This document shows, one piece after another, positions 18,002 to 25,664 of a stretch of DNA of 51,132 nucleotides (position 1 is its first letter; each line of letters opens with the position of its first letter). The DNA is taken from positions 1 to 51,132 of the forward strand of contig NZ_JAGTJJ010000072.1 in the NCBI RefSeq assembly GCF_028435365.1, written 5' to 3'. The notes beneath the pieces are model-generated. The model was not told the origin of the DNA, searched no databases, and worked only from the letters and a program-made list of their open reading frames with translations. This DNA is from Polyangium jinanense (lineage in GTDB: Bacteria > Myxococcota > Polyangia > Polyangiales > Polyangiaceae). A program made the translations under genes and the position numbers.

Positions 18002-19096
18002 TCAGAGCTCGACCCGCAGGAACTCCACCTTGATCTCGACATGACGCCCGCTCGTTTGCGTGAACGAGGCGACCCCGCGTTTGCCCTCCCAGCGATGCGC
18101 CAGGCCGAACGCGCCGGCGCCGCTCGGATCCTCGGGCGCCTCCGTGTCGCTGAGCTCGACCGAGAGCCGGAGGATCTGCTTGCCCGCGGTCACCGAGCTG
18201 CCTTGCAGCGCGAAGGTCCCGCCGCGGAGCAGGGCCATGGTGTTCTTGGCGGCCTTGAGCAGGTGCGCGGGCGGGTTCGGCGCGAGGGGCTCGACGCCGG
18301 TGATCTTGCCCTCGTCGCTGATGATCATGGCCACCTCGATCGACCCACCGCTGCCGACCGGCAGCTTCCCCCACGCCGCATCCGAGCCGCTGGCCATCGG
18401 CAGGGCGCGGGTAAAAGCCCGCCCCAGGTCCCGCACCGACGAGGCCCCCGCACTGCCGAACGAGCCCCCGCCTCCCGGAGACGATTCCCCGGGGGGATCC
18501 TTGTCGCCGGAGCCGGGGGATGTGTTGTTCGACACGGGGGGCGTCGTTTTGGTGCGGGGGAGTGTGTTTTTGGATACGGGGACTCGCTTGTCGGAGGGGG
18601 GGATCGACTCGCCGGAGGGGGGGATCGACTCGTCGGAGGGGGGGATCGACTCGTCGGAGGGGGGGACTGGCTCCTCCGGCTCCGTTTTTGGCTCCTTGGG
18701 CTTGGGCGGATCGGCCTTGGGCTTGGGCGGATCGGCCTTGGGCTTGGGCGGATCGGCCTTCGGCTTCGGCGGGTCGACCTTGGGCGGCGGCGGAGGCGGC
18801 TCGGCGGGCTCGCTCGGGGCGGCTGCGGGCGGCTCAGGCGGGGCGGCGGGGGCGGGGGCGGGGGCGGGCTGGCCCGGCGCGCCCCCGACCTCGCTGCCGG
18901 TCACGTCCACCTCGTGAAGCTCGCCACCGATGGGCGCGGCCGTCGTGCCGGCCCACGTATCCGCGGGCGGCGTGAGCTCCTCGGGCGCGCGCTCCTTTCG
19001 TAGCCCGGCGGCGGCGATCAGCGACGCGTGCGCCAGGATCGACACGATGACCGTTCCTTGCATCACCCACGTCGTGCTGGATCCGTCGCGTGCCAT
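18002..19096 (-). CDS. TonB/AgmX-like proline-rich envelope protein
   Basis: This is a 364-aa protein. One N-terminal hydrophobic segment (about 11-31) would anchor it in the inner membrane. A Pro-rich, Lys/Glu-rich region (about 75-210) contains two 7-residue repeat tracts, DPPKPKA and IPPSDES, encoded by 21-bp direct repeats; such rods span the periplasm in TonB and AgmX/GltJ-like proteins. The C-terminal part (about 250-364, from GGSIEVAMIISDEGKI) resembles a TonB C-terminal fold. A role in trans-envelope energy transfer or gliding-type machinery is inferred only from architecture. No exbB/exbD genes are adjacent. Confidence 0.6.
   Translation of the reverse strand: MARDGSSTTWVMQGTVIVSILAHASLIAAAGLRKERAPEELTPPADTWAGTTAAPIGGELHEVDVTGSEVGGAPGQPAPAPAPAAPPEPPAAAPSEPAEPPPPPPKVDPPKPKADPPKPKADPPKPKADPPKPKEPKTEPEEPVPPSDESIPPSDESIPPSGESIPPSDKRVPVSKNTLPRTKTTPPVSNNTSPGSGDKDPPGESSPGGGGSFGSAGASSVRDLGRAFTRALPMASGSDAAWGKLPVGSGGSIEVAMIISDEGKITGVEPLAPNPPAHLLKAAKNTMALLRGGTFALQGSSVTAGKQILRLSVELSDTEAPEDPSGAGAFGLAHRWEGKRGVASFTQTSGRHVEIKVEFLRVEL
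18590..18780. repeat. 21-bp in-frame repeat tracts in TonB-like gene
   Basis: Two adjacent tracts: about three to four units of TCGGAGGGGGGGATCGACTCG (18590-18665) and about three to four units of CTTGGGCGGATCGGCCTTGGG (18699-18775). Both are multiples of three and encode the Pro-rich rod. The plus strand carries G7 runs in each unit of the first tract, which makes slippage likely. Confidence 0.85.
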
Positions 19097-19194
19097 CCCG
19101 GTTGTCCTCGCGCCTTCGCGCTCGTAGTGTCCGCCAGGCAGGACAACGCCCGCGCGCTCACGTTCCCGGTCCCGGTCCCGATCCAGACTACCAC

Positions 19195-19905
19195 ATGAGG
19201 CTCCTCGCCATCTCCACCTCCACGCCTCGCGGCAGCGCGGCCGTCTTCGACGGAGGCAAGCTCATCGGCGCGTCCGTCTACACGGACCTCGAAGGCCACG
19301 CCGAGCGCATCTTCCTCGCCGCCGAAGACGCCCTCCGCGCGGCGGGCGTCTCCGCCGCGTCGATCGAGGCCTTCGCCTGCGACATCGGTCCCGGCTCGTT
19401 CACCGGCGTCCGGGTCGGGGTCGCCGCGACGAAGGGCATGGCGATCGGCCGAGGCGCGCCGCTCGCCGGCGTCGGCTCGCTCGAAGCCATGGCCGCGGAG
19501 GCCTTCGCGAGCGGCCAGGCTGGGCCACACGACCTCGTCGTCGCCGCGCTCGACGCGAAGAAGCAGGAGCTCTTCCTCGCCGCCTTCGACGTGCGCGGCG
19601 CCCTTTGCTGGGCCCCGCGCCACGTCCCTCGCGCCGACGTGGCCGCGCTCGTGCTTGCTGGCCCGGGCGCGTCTCTTCCGCCGGGCGGGCTCCTTCGCGT
19701 CGTCGGCGAGGTCGCGGCCGAGGATCCGGCGCTCGCCGCGTTCGTGCTTCGCTCGCCCGGGACCGACCTGCCCGACGCTGCGGCCGTGGGACGCGTCGCG
19801 CTCGGTAGGCTGGTTTCCGGCGGTGACTTCGACCCCGAGTACATCGAACCGCTCTACGTTCGTCCGCCGGACGCGAAGCCGATGGCATCGGGCGGGCCCA
19901 GCTAG
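19195..19905 (+). CDS. tsaB: tRNA threonylcarbamoyladenosine biosynthesis protein TsaB
   Basis: This is a 236-aa protein with an ASKHA-fold N terminus, MRLLAISTSTPRGS, then DIGPGSFTGVRVGVAATKGMAIG (about 63-85), the hallmark of TsaB, and a conserved C-terminal FDPEYIEPLYVR. TsaB is the non-catalytic partner of TsaD in making t6A37 in tRNAs decoding ANN codons. The start ATG 19195 matches the family; a longer frame reaching back to 19090 would overlap the divergent TonB-like gene. A Crp/Fnr regulator follows after 17 bases, so the two may be co-transcribed. Confidence 0.93.
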   Translation: MRLLAISTSTPRGSAAVFDGGKLIGASVYTDLEGHAERIFLAAEDALRAAGVSAASIEAFACDIGPGSFTGVRVGVAATKGMAIGRGAPLAGVGSLEAMAAEAFASGQAGPHDLVVAALDAKKQELFLAAFDVRGALCWAPRHVPRADVAALVLAGPGASLPPGGLLRVVGEVAAEDPALAAFVLRSPGTDLPDAAAVGRVALGRLVSGGDFDPEYIEPLYVRPPDAKPMASGGPS

Positions 19906-19922
19906 GTAGACTCCGGACCTGG

Positions 19923-20606
19923 ATGGACCTACCCGACGAAGATCCCGAGGCCGCCGAGGCGGCGCGCGTGCTCATCGCGCGATTCGGCCGCAGTTTCCAG
20001 CCCGGCGAGGTGATCTACCGGGAGGGCGAGCCCGGCACGGAGGCGTACCTGCTCGAGGAGGGCCGCGTGCGGCTCATCAAGAAGGTGCGCGGCGCCGAGC
20101 GCAGCTTGATGGTGCTCAAGCCTGGCGACCTCTTCGGCGAGTCGGCGCTCGTGCCCGGCGCGGAGCGCTCCTCGACCGCGGTCGCGCTCTCCTCGGGCCT
20201 CGCGCTCGCGATCGACCAGACGACGCTGCAGAACTTGCTCGAGCACAACGCCAGCATCGCCTCGCGCATGGTCAAGCAGCTCGTGCGACGGCTGCGTGAT
20301 GCCGAGGATCAGATCGAGCTCATCATGCTCACGGACGTGCAGTCGAAGATCGTGAGCGCGCTCCTCAAGCTCGCGCAGCAGACGCGCGAGGCGGGGGGCA
20401 ACAACGCGGTCTTCACGGTCACGCCGATGGAGCTCGCCACGCGCGTCGGCCTCGACGTCGACACCGTGAAGCGCAGCGTCCAGAAGCTCCGGGAGGGCCA
20501 GTACATCCGCGTCGCCGACGAGCGGCTCGAGGTCCCGGACATCGAGGGCCTGCGCAAGCTCTACGGCCTCCTCGGACAGAAGGACGAAGTCGCGAACGAG
20601 GCGTGA
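19923..20606 (+). CDS. Crp/Fnr-family transcriptional regulator
   Basis: This is a 227-aa protein. A cyclic-nucleotide-binding fold spans about 20-130, with EVIYREGEPGTEAYLLEEGRV and GDLFGESALVPG, the phosphate-binding cassette region. A long dimer helix (about 135-160) leads to a Crp-type winged helix (about 165-215) with TPMELATRVGLDVDTVKRSVQKL as helix-turn-helix. There is no Cys cluster, so it is not an Fnr-type iron-sulfur sensor. It would bind a small ligand and regulate genes not identifiable here. It lies 17 bases after tsaB on the same strand. Confidence 0.9.
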   Translation: MDLPDEDPEAAEAARVLIARFGRSFQPGEVIYREGEPGTEAYLLEEGRVRLIKKVRGAERSLMVLKPGDLFGESALVPGAERSSTAVALSSGLALAIDQTTLQNLLEHNASIASRMVKQLVRRLRDAEDQIELIMLTDVQSKIVSALLKLAQQTREAGGNNAVFTVTPMELATRVGLDVDTVKRSVQKLREGQYIRVADERLEVPDIEGLRKLYGLLGQKDEVANEA

Positions 20607-20769
20607 ACCGCCCGCGTTTCGGTTCCGTTCGGCGCTCTCGGACGAACGTTGCGCCTCAAAACAACGCCGAATCTTCCCGCATAACACGCTCTCGCCCCCT
20701 CGCGCCACGTCTTCCTTGCGTGCGCGTGTTTCTTTGTGCCGACGCGTGGGGGAGGGCGTCTTTTGCGGG

Positions 20770-20798
20770 TTGACGCTTCTTCCAGCCTGGGTTACCCA
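20770..20798 (+). promoter_or_regulatory. Candidate promoter upstream of TPR lipoprotein gene
   Basis: TTGACG (20770-20775), a 17-base spacer, then TACCCA (20793-20798). It lies within the 299-base gap after the Crp gene and about 107 bases before the TPR gene start. The -10 box is poor; this is the best match seen in the gap. Confidence 0.3.
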
Positions 20799-20905
20799 AG
20801 TTTTCCCGGGCGCTTGGCCCGGATTTGGGCCTCGGGCAGAGCCCGGGGGCGGATCGGGAGAGCCCTTCTCCTACAAAACAAGGGCATCTCGGTCAGTGAG
20901 GACGC

Positions 20906-21763
20906 ATGATCCAGGGGCAAACGGGCGAGAAGAGGGGCGGCTGGTCGCGCAAGATGCGCGGCCCCGCGGCGCTCACTTGCTCGGTCTTGCTCCCGCTCCT
21001 CCTCACGTTCGGGCCGGCCTGCAGCGGCGCACAGGAGCGTGTGGACGGCGTGGATGCGAAGGCCCGCGCCGAGTATGACCTCGGGCGTGAGGCGTTCGAG
21101 GGAGGGCGTCTCCGCGAGGCGCTCGGCCATGCGCAGGCCTCGATCCGTATCGACGAGGCGAACCCCGACGCGCACTATCTCGCCACCGTCATTCTTTTGG
21201 CATTCTGCGCGGTGGACGAGACGTCGACCGACTGTCGCTTCGAAGAGGCGGAGCGCCACGCGCGCGCCGCGCTCGAGTTCGCGCCCGACCTGCGCGACGC
21301 GAAGAACGCGCTCGGCGTGATTCTCGTGCATCGGAAGAAGTACGACGAAGCTGTGGCCGTCCTCAAGCCGCTGGCCGAGGACATTCTTTATGCTTCCCCC
21401 GAGCAAGCGTGGGGAAATCTTGGCTGGGCATATCTTTCGCGCGGGAGCGTCGACGAGGCGATCGACGCGCTCCGGCGATCTCTCGCGGCGCAGCCGCTCT
21501 TTTGTGTAGGGAACTACCGCCTCGGGCTGGCGTACGAGCAAAAAGGCGAGCTTGCGCTTGCGCGAGAGGCCTTTACGAAAGCGCTCGAGACGGATAAACC
21601 TCAGTGTCGGAACCTCCAGGAGGGGTTCGCCGCCCGCGCTCGCGTGGCGGGAAAGCTCGGGCAGCAGGATCTCGCCCGGGAAGATCTCGAACGATGCCGC
21701 GATGTGGCCCCGGCGACAGTGGCCGGAAAACGTTGCGCTGCAGAACTCGGGTCTTTGCAATGA
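20906..21763 (+). CDS. TPR lipoprotein, PilF/Tgl-like
   Basis: This is a 285-aa protein. A signal sequence precedes a lipobox-like FGPAC (Cys about 39). At least four TPR units follow: ARAEYDLGREAFEGGRLREAL, NPDAHYLATVIL, AKNALGVILVHRKKYDEAVAVL, AWGNLGWAYLSRGSVDEAIDAL and NYRLGLAYEQKGELALAREAF. Lipid-anchored TPR proteins of this size include PilF/PilW and Myxococcus Tgl, which assemble the type IV pilus secretin in the outer membrane. The assignment is by architecture and by the following RodZ-like gene, not by a diagnostic residue. The start may be the internal ATG at about 20954. Confidence 0.75.
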   Translation: MIQGQTGEKRGGWSRKMRGPAALTCSVLLPLLLTFGPACSGAQERVDGVDAKARAEYDLGREAFEGGRLREALGHAQASIRIDEANPDAHYLATVILLAFCAVDETSTDCRFEEAERHARAALEFAPDLRDAKNALGVILVHRKKYDEAVAVLKPLAEDILYASPEQAWGNLGWAYLSRGSVDEAIDALRRSLAAQPLFCVGNYRLGLAYEQKGELALAREAFTKALETDKPQCRNLQEGFAARARVAGKLGQQDLAREDLERCRDVAPATVAGKRCAAELGSLQ

Positions 21764-21802
21764 GTTTTTGCGCGGCTTTTTCTGAAATCGTGCAAAAGGG
21801 AG

Positions 21803-21819
21803 TCAATCGAATCGATTGA
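21803..21819. promoter_or_regulatory. Short inverted repeat before RodZ-like gene
   Basis: TCAATCG-AAT-CGATTGA is a perfect 7-bp inverted repeat with a 3-base spacer, 20 bases before the RodZ-like start. It may be an operator or a weak transcript hairpin. Confidence 0.3.
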
Positions 21820-21838
21820 ATGAACGGGTGAAGTAGGG

Positions 21839-22279
21839 ATGGAGTCGATCGGCCGCTACCTGAGACATGCCCGTGAGACGAGGGCAATGAGCGTGGAGGA
21901 AGTCTCCCGCGCCACCCGCATTCCCGTCCCCTCGATCGAGCGAATCGAGGCGGATCACTTCGACGATTTGCCAGGTGAAGTGTTCGTCCGGGGGTTCCTC
22001 CGCGCCTATGCGCGCGCGGTCTCCCTCCCCGTGGAAGAGGTGCTCGCCCGGTATACCGCGAGCCGCCGCGTCGCCGTGGTCACGCCACTTCCCATTGCGT
22101 CCCCAGCCGGCGGCTCGCAAGGGAAGCGCTTCGGCGTGGCGATGGCCTTCGTGCTCCTCTTGATCCTGTTCACGCTGGCCCTGAGCATCGTCATGCGGCC
22201 GCGCGGGCACGACATGCCGCCTGAGCTGTCGAGTCGTGACGCCGGGGGAATTTCGGCGCACGTGAACGCCCAGGGATGA
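21839..22279 (+). CDS. RodZ-like HTH membrane protein
   Basis: This is a 146-aa protein. The N-terminal helix-turn-helix (about 3-65, IGRYLRHARETRAMSVEEVSRATRI... with FVRGFLRAYARAV) is the HTH_25 domain of RodZ. A basic segment and one TM helix (about 100-120) follow, then only about 26 periplasmic residues, so it lacks the RodZ C-terminal beta domain. RodZ links MreB to the membrane in rod-shaped cells; short versions also sit next to pilus genes. It lies 75 bases after the TPR lipoprotein gene and directly before a small lipoprotein gene. Confidence 0.8.
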   Translation: MESIGRYLRHARETRAMSVEEVSRATRIPVPSIERIEADHFDDLPGEVFVRGFLRAYARAVSLPVEEVLARYTASRRVAVVTPLPIASPAGGSQGKRFGVAMAFVLLLILFTLALSIVMRPRGHDMPPELSSRDAGGISAHVNAQG

Positions 22280-22283
22280 CGTG

Positions 22284-22646
22284 ATGAAGAGCTTGCAGGC
22301 GCTGGGGCTCCTCGCGCTCCTCGCGACGGGATGCAACCCCTTGCCGGCGTGGACGTCGGGGCAGGTCGGCTGCGCCGAGGAGCAGATCGTGATCACCCGC
22401 GACGAGATGGGGTTCGCGGGGCGCACCTGGACGGCCGTTTGCCGGGGCAAAACGTTCTACTGCACCTCCGTCAACACCGGGCCCCAGGGGGCCATGCAGG
22501 TCTCGTGCAAGGAGGAAGCGCAATCCGACGCCCCGCCCCCGAGCGCCCCGCCCCCGAGCGCCCCGCCTGCCGCGACCGGCTGCCAGTACGACACGCAGTG
22601 CAAAGGCGACCGGATCTGCAAAGAAGGGCAATGCGTCGACCCGTAG
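22284..22646 (+). CDS. Small Cys-containing lipoprotein
   Basis: This is a 120-aa protein with a clear signal peptide and lipobox LLATGC (Cys 17). The mature part has Cys residues spaced for disulfides, a Pro/Ser linker (repeated APPPS), and a C-terminal CQYDTQCKGDRICKEGQC, a small four-Cys knot seen in many myxobacterial lipoproteins. ATG 22284 is preferred to the adjacent GTG 22281. It begins 4 bases after the RodZ-like stop, so it is co-transcribed. Function unknown. Confidence 0.75.
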   Translation: MKSLQALGLLALLATGCNPLPAWTSGQVGCAEEQIVITRDEMGFAGRTWTAVCRGKTFYCTSVNTGPQGAMQVSCKEEAQSDAPPPSAPPPSAPPAATGCQYDTQCKGDRICKEGQCVDP

Positions 22647-22668
22647 CTCGACGCTGCGAGCGCCGCCG

Positions 22669-22826
22669 CTAGAACATCGATCGGTTTGCAACCGCTCGAT
22701 GTTCTAGCTCTTTTGTCCCGAGGGGGACGCCTCGCGTCCCCCTCTCGTCCGGGCAAAGCCCGGACGATTCACCCCCCGAGGGAAGCTCGCTTCGCGATCT
22801 TCCGAGCATCGAACCGGTCGATGCTC
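22669..22826. terminator. Cluster of four intergenic hairpins
   Basis: Four perfect hairpins in 160 bases. They are CTAGAACATCGA / TCGATGTTCTAG (22669-22680, 22696-22707) followed by CTCTTTT, so a probable terminator; GAGGGGGACG / CGTCCCCCTC (22720-22729, 22735-22744); GTCCGGGC-AAA-GCCCGGAC (22747-22765); and GAGCATCGA / TCGATGCTC (22804-22826). The first and last resemble each other (ATCGA stems with TCTAG flanks), which suggests the ends of one small palindromic element. It lies between the lipoprotein gene and recO. Confidence 0.7.
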
Positions 22827-22838
22827 TAGAGAAGGCGC

Positions 22839-23567
22839 ATGCCCCGCCCCCCCCGGACCAGCTCGACCCGCTTGCGCACCGAAGCGCTGCTCGTCCGGCG
22901 GGTCCCCGTGGGCGAGGCCGATCTCATCGTCACATTGTTCACCGAGGCGCGGGGGATCATCTCGGCCGTCGCGCGATCGGCGCGTCGATCGAACAAGCGG
23001 CTCGTCGCGCTGGAGCCAATGCATCTGCTCCGCGTGACGCTCGAAGAGCGCGAGCAAAAAGATCTGGCCGTGCTCGGCGAGGCGGCGATCGCGCACCCAC
23101 GCATGCAGCTCGTCTCCGCGCTGGATCGCCTGGAAGCCGCAGGAAGAGCGCTGCGCTGGGTCCGCTCGGTCGCGCCGCCCGGCACACGCGAGCCGGGCCT
23201 TTTCGCCACGGTGAACGAGCTGCTCGACGCGCTCGACGCGCCCACGCCCGCGCGCTCGTCCGAGGCGGAGCTCGCGACGTCAGGGCTGCGTTTGCTCGCG
23301 GATATGGGCTTCGGCCTGGTGCTCGATCGATGCGTGCGTTGCAGTCGCGTTTGCCCAGCGGAGGCACCTGCGTGTCTGGATGCACTCGCCGGCGGGCTCG
23401 TCTGTCGCGCTTGCGGCGGGGCGCGGCTCGTGCTTCGAGCAGACCTCCGGGGGCGAGTCGAGGCTGCCTGCGCGGGCGACGATGAAGCGCTGCGCGCAGA
23501 GGACACGCGAATCGTGGTGGACCTCGTGGAAGCCGTGATCCAGGCGCACGCCGGTCCGGCGAAGTAG
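22839..23567 (+). CDS. recO: DNA repair protein RecO
   Basis: This is a 242-aa protein. The N-terminal OB fold (about 8-85) contains TEALLVRRVPVGEADLIVTLFTE, the RecO signature. The central helical part follows, with a four-Cys zinc site in the C-terminal half (DRCVRCSRVC... and CLDALAGGLVCRACGG). RecO anneals ssDNA and loads RecA with RecR/RecF at gaps. A GAGAAGG ribosome binding site lies a few bases before ATG. It is preceded by a hairpin cluster and probably transcribed alone. Confidence 0.9.
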   Translation: MPRPPRTSSTRLRTEALLVRRVPVGEADLIVTLFTEARGIISAVARSARRSNKRLVALEPMHLLRVTLEEREQKDLAVLGEAAIAHPRMQLVSALDRLEAAGRALRWVRSVAPPGTREPGLFATVNELLDALDAPTPARSSEAELATSGLRLLADMGFGLVLDRCVRCSRVCPAEAPACLDALAGGLVCRACGGARLVLRADLRGRVEAACAGDDEALRAEDTRIVVDLVEAVIQAHAGPAK

Positions 23568-23903
23568 GCGCTGGGAGGCGCTGAGCTGGGGCGTTGCCCC
23601 AGGCCCCACCAGGGGCTATCCGCCCCTGGACCCGGACCAGCGCAAGCGCTGGACCCGGGGTCGATGAACTGCGCGATGCGCAGTTCATCGAACAGGCCGA
23701 GTCAAGACTGGCGAGCGACGCTGCCAATCGAGACAGCCGCGCTGCCATTTCGACCGGCAACGTTGTTCCTGGTCTTGCCACCGGCTCGTGGAAGAACCGC
23801 GCATCGCGCGGTTCTTCCAACCCGAGTCCAGGGCTTGCCCTGGTTCGGGTCGAGGGGCGAACAGCCCCCGCGGGGTCCGGGGCAGCGCCCCGGCGCGGCG
23901 GCC
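23568..23903. repeat. Palindrome-rich intergenic repeat
   Basis: This 336-base gap holds several strong inverted repeats: GATGAACTGCGCGATGCGCAGTTCATC (about 23662-23688), GGAAGAACCGCGCATCGCGCGGTTCTTCC (about 23790-23820), and GC-rich paired motifs such as GGGGCGTTGCCCC and CAGCGCAAGCGCTGG. The outer sequences are related to each other in inverted orientation (GGGGCGTTGCCCC... versus ...GGGGCAGCGCCCC). It looks like a composite palindromic element of the kind frequent in myxobacterial intergenic DNA. It may end transcription of both flanking convergent genes. Confidence 0.6.
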
Positions 23904-25085
23904 CTAGGCCACCAGATACCGCCGCACCGCGCGCGGCACCCCGTACGCCTGCTCGATCTCCAGGTACGGCCTTCCCGGCGCATTCCGCGGGAATGCGAAG
24001 CTCGCCGTGTTCGCATACCGCTCGGTGAGCGCCTCGCGGTGCGTGTGACCAAAGACCACGAGCCGCGCGCCCGTCGCGTCCGCGATGCGCGTCGCGCCCT
24101 CGGCGAGCTGCTCGGCCACCGACCCGGCATAACGGTTGTGCCCGCGCGCCCAGCTCAATGTCATTGCCAGCGCGCCAATCGAAAAGGCTGCCCCGCCTGC
24201 TCGCTTTTGGCCGAGCGCCGCTGCGGACAGCCCCGCGCTCATCGCGAGCGTGGACAGCACCCGATCGAAATAGAGACGCGAGAACGTCCGGCTCAGGCTG
24301 GCCATCGTCGGCCGCGCCCCGAGCGGGAGCATCGTGCCCACGAGCTCGGGCGGGATGCCGAGCTCTGCGATGAATCGAGCGGCCTCCTCCGCGCCGAGCG
24401 GCGCCTCGTCGTCCGCGCGCCTTTGATAAGACCGCCCGCTGCGCAGGATCGCGTGAATCGCGGCGTGGAAATACCGATAGATCACGTACGGGGCGCGCGG
24501 GCCGTAGAACGAGAACGCCGAGAGGAAGAGCCTTAGGGGCGTCTCGTCGTTCATGTTGAGGTAGCGAAACGCGCCCGTCGGAGCGATGAATTGCTCGACG
24601 AAATGCACGCCCAGGCTCGCTTCGCCCACGACGAGCGGGTGAGCCGGGGCGTTGTCGGGGTCGTAGAGGTGGCCGTGCTCGATGTGGAGGTCGCCCTCGC
24701 GAAAGAACCAAGGGGTCGTGCGCAGCCGCGCGCGGGCCTCCGCGGGTGGGTCCAGCGCCGTGACCAGGGCGCTCCGGAAATCGGAAAGCGCGAGGGCCGC
24801 GTCGTGGTTGCCGCTCACCAGCCAGAGCTCGCCTCCTCGCGCAAGGTGCCGGCCGAACGCGGCTTTGGCGGCCGGATGCGCCTCGAACACCGCCTCCACC
24901 GCGCGAGGCAGCGGCAGGCGGGGCAGATCGGCCGAGAGATCGAAGAGGTCGCCGGCGCACACGATTCGCGCGCCCGGGTGTGCGTCGACCAGGCGGGCGA
25001 GATCCTCGGACACGGCCCGTGGCACCGAGCGGGTCAGGTGAACGTCACCGAGCACGACCGTGGAGGGCGATTGCACCATGGTCAC
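23904..25085 (-). CDS. Metallophosphoesterase
   Basis: This is a 393-aa calcineurin-like phosphoesterase. Metal-binding motifs appear in order: GDVHL (13-17), GDLFD (about 45-49), GNHD (about 92-95), a lone His (about 138, HGHLYD) and GHTH near the C terminus, the complete five-motif set. A long helical insert with hydrophobic segments (about 175-315) lies between the third and last motifs and may associate with the membrane. The substrate is unknown; the fold is shared with LpxH-type UDP-diacylglucosamine hydrolases, but the insert makes that specific call unsafe. The start is GTG 25085 or ATG 25079. Confidence 0.85.
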   Translation of the reverse strand: MTMVQSPSTVVLGDVHLTRSVPRAVSEDLARLVDAHPGARIVCAGDLFDLSADLPRLPLPRAVEAVFEAHPAAKAAFGRHLARGGELWLVSGNHDAALALSDFRSALVTALDPPAEARARLRTTPWFFREGDLHIEHGHLYDPDNAPAHPLVVGEASLGVHFVEQFIAPTGAFRYLNMNDETPLRLFLSAFSFYGPRAPYVIYRYFHAAIHAILRSGRSYQRRADDEAPLGAEEAARFIAELGIPPELVGTMLPLGARPTMASLSRTFSRLYFDRVLSTLAMSAGLSAAALGQKRAGGAAFSIGALAMTLSWARGHNRYAGSVAEQLAEGATRIADATGARLVVFGHTHREALTERYANTASFAFPRNAPGRPYLEIEQAYGVPRAVRRYLVA

Positions 25086-25253
25086 TTCTTATGACCCGTC
25101 CAGCCGGGGCGAGCAAAGTGATGTTTTGGGTCGTCGAGCGCCCGGCAGTCGAGTGCAAGTGATGGGGGCTTTCGCTCGGCAAGCCGAGCTGCCGCCCCCA
25201 TACCCCCGCAGCCCCCATCGACAAACCAGAGGGCACGCACCAGGGAGCCATTC

Positions 25254-25664
25254 ATGGAGAGCTCGATCCGTCGCCGAGAGGCCAATGAGCAGCCCCTCAT
25301 GGAGCAGATTCGCCACGCCCTTCAGATGCGGGACGTGGAAGCGCTCGCCAACCTTTATGCCGAGGACGCCGTCCTCGAGGAGGTTTCGAGCCTGAACCCG
25401 CCCGCCCACCCCATCGTGGTGCAGGGCCGCGACGCCATCTTGAAGCAGCTCCGCGACGAGTTCCTGCGGGACCCGGTCGGCGGGTGGCATCGCGAGGTGA
25501 AGAGCACGGACATCATCGACGAGATGGAGACGGACGAGGCCGTCGCCTTCACCGAGGTGCGCACCTACGCGGCCGGGGACAAGGTGATCACCCAGCACCT
25601 GGCCCACAAACGGAACGGACGCATCCAGCACGATCGGCTCGTCGTGGCGCGCGACTCGGATTAA
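25254..25664 (+). CDS. NTF2/SnoaL-like protein
   Basis: This is a 136-aa protein. LMEQIRHALQMRDVEALANLYAEDAVLEE is the helix-and-strand opening typical of NTF2-like (SnoaL) cone folds, followed by GRDAILKQLRDEF and beta strands ending in RLVVARDSD. Such proteins are small enzymes or ligand binders; no catalytic residue can be assigned. The stop overlaps the stop of the convergent TlpA-like gene by two bases. Confidence 0.7.
   Translation: MESSIRRREANEQPLMEQIRHALQMRDVEALANLYAEDAVLEEVSSLNPPAHPIVVQGRDAILKQLRDEFLRDPVGGWHREVKSTDIIDEMETDEAVAFTEVRTYAAGDKVITQHLAHKRNGRIQHDRLVVARDSD

Noticed and set aside
22957..24960. 667-aa minus-strand open frame across recO and the metallophosphoesterase
   Set aside because: It is a composition-driven shadow of recO and of the phosphoesterase gene, Arg/Pro-rich with no domain.
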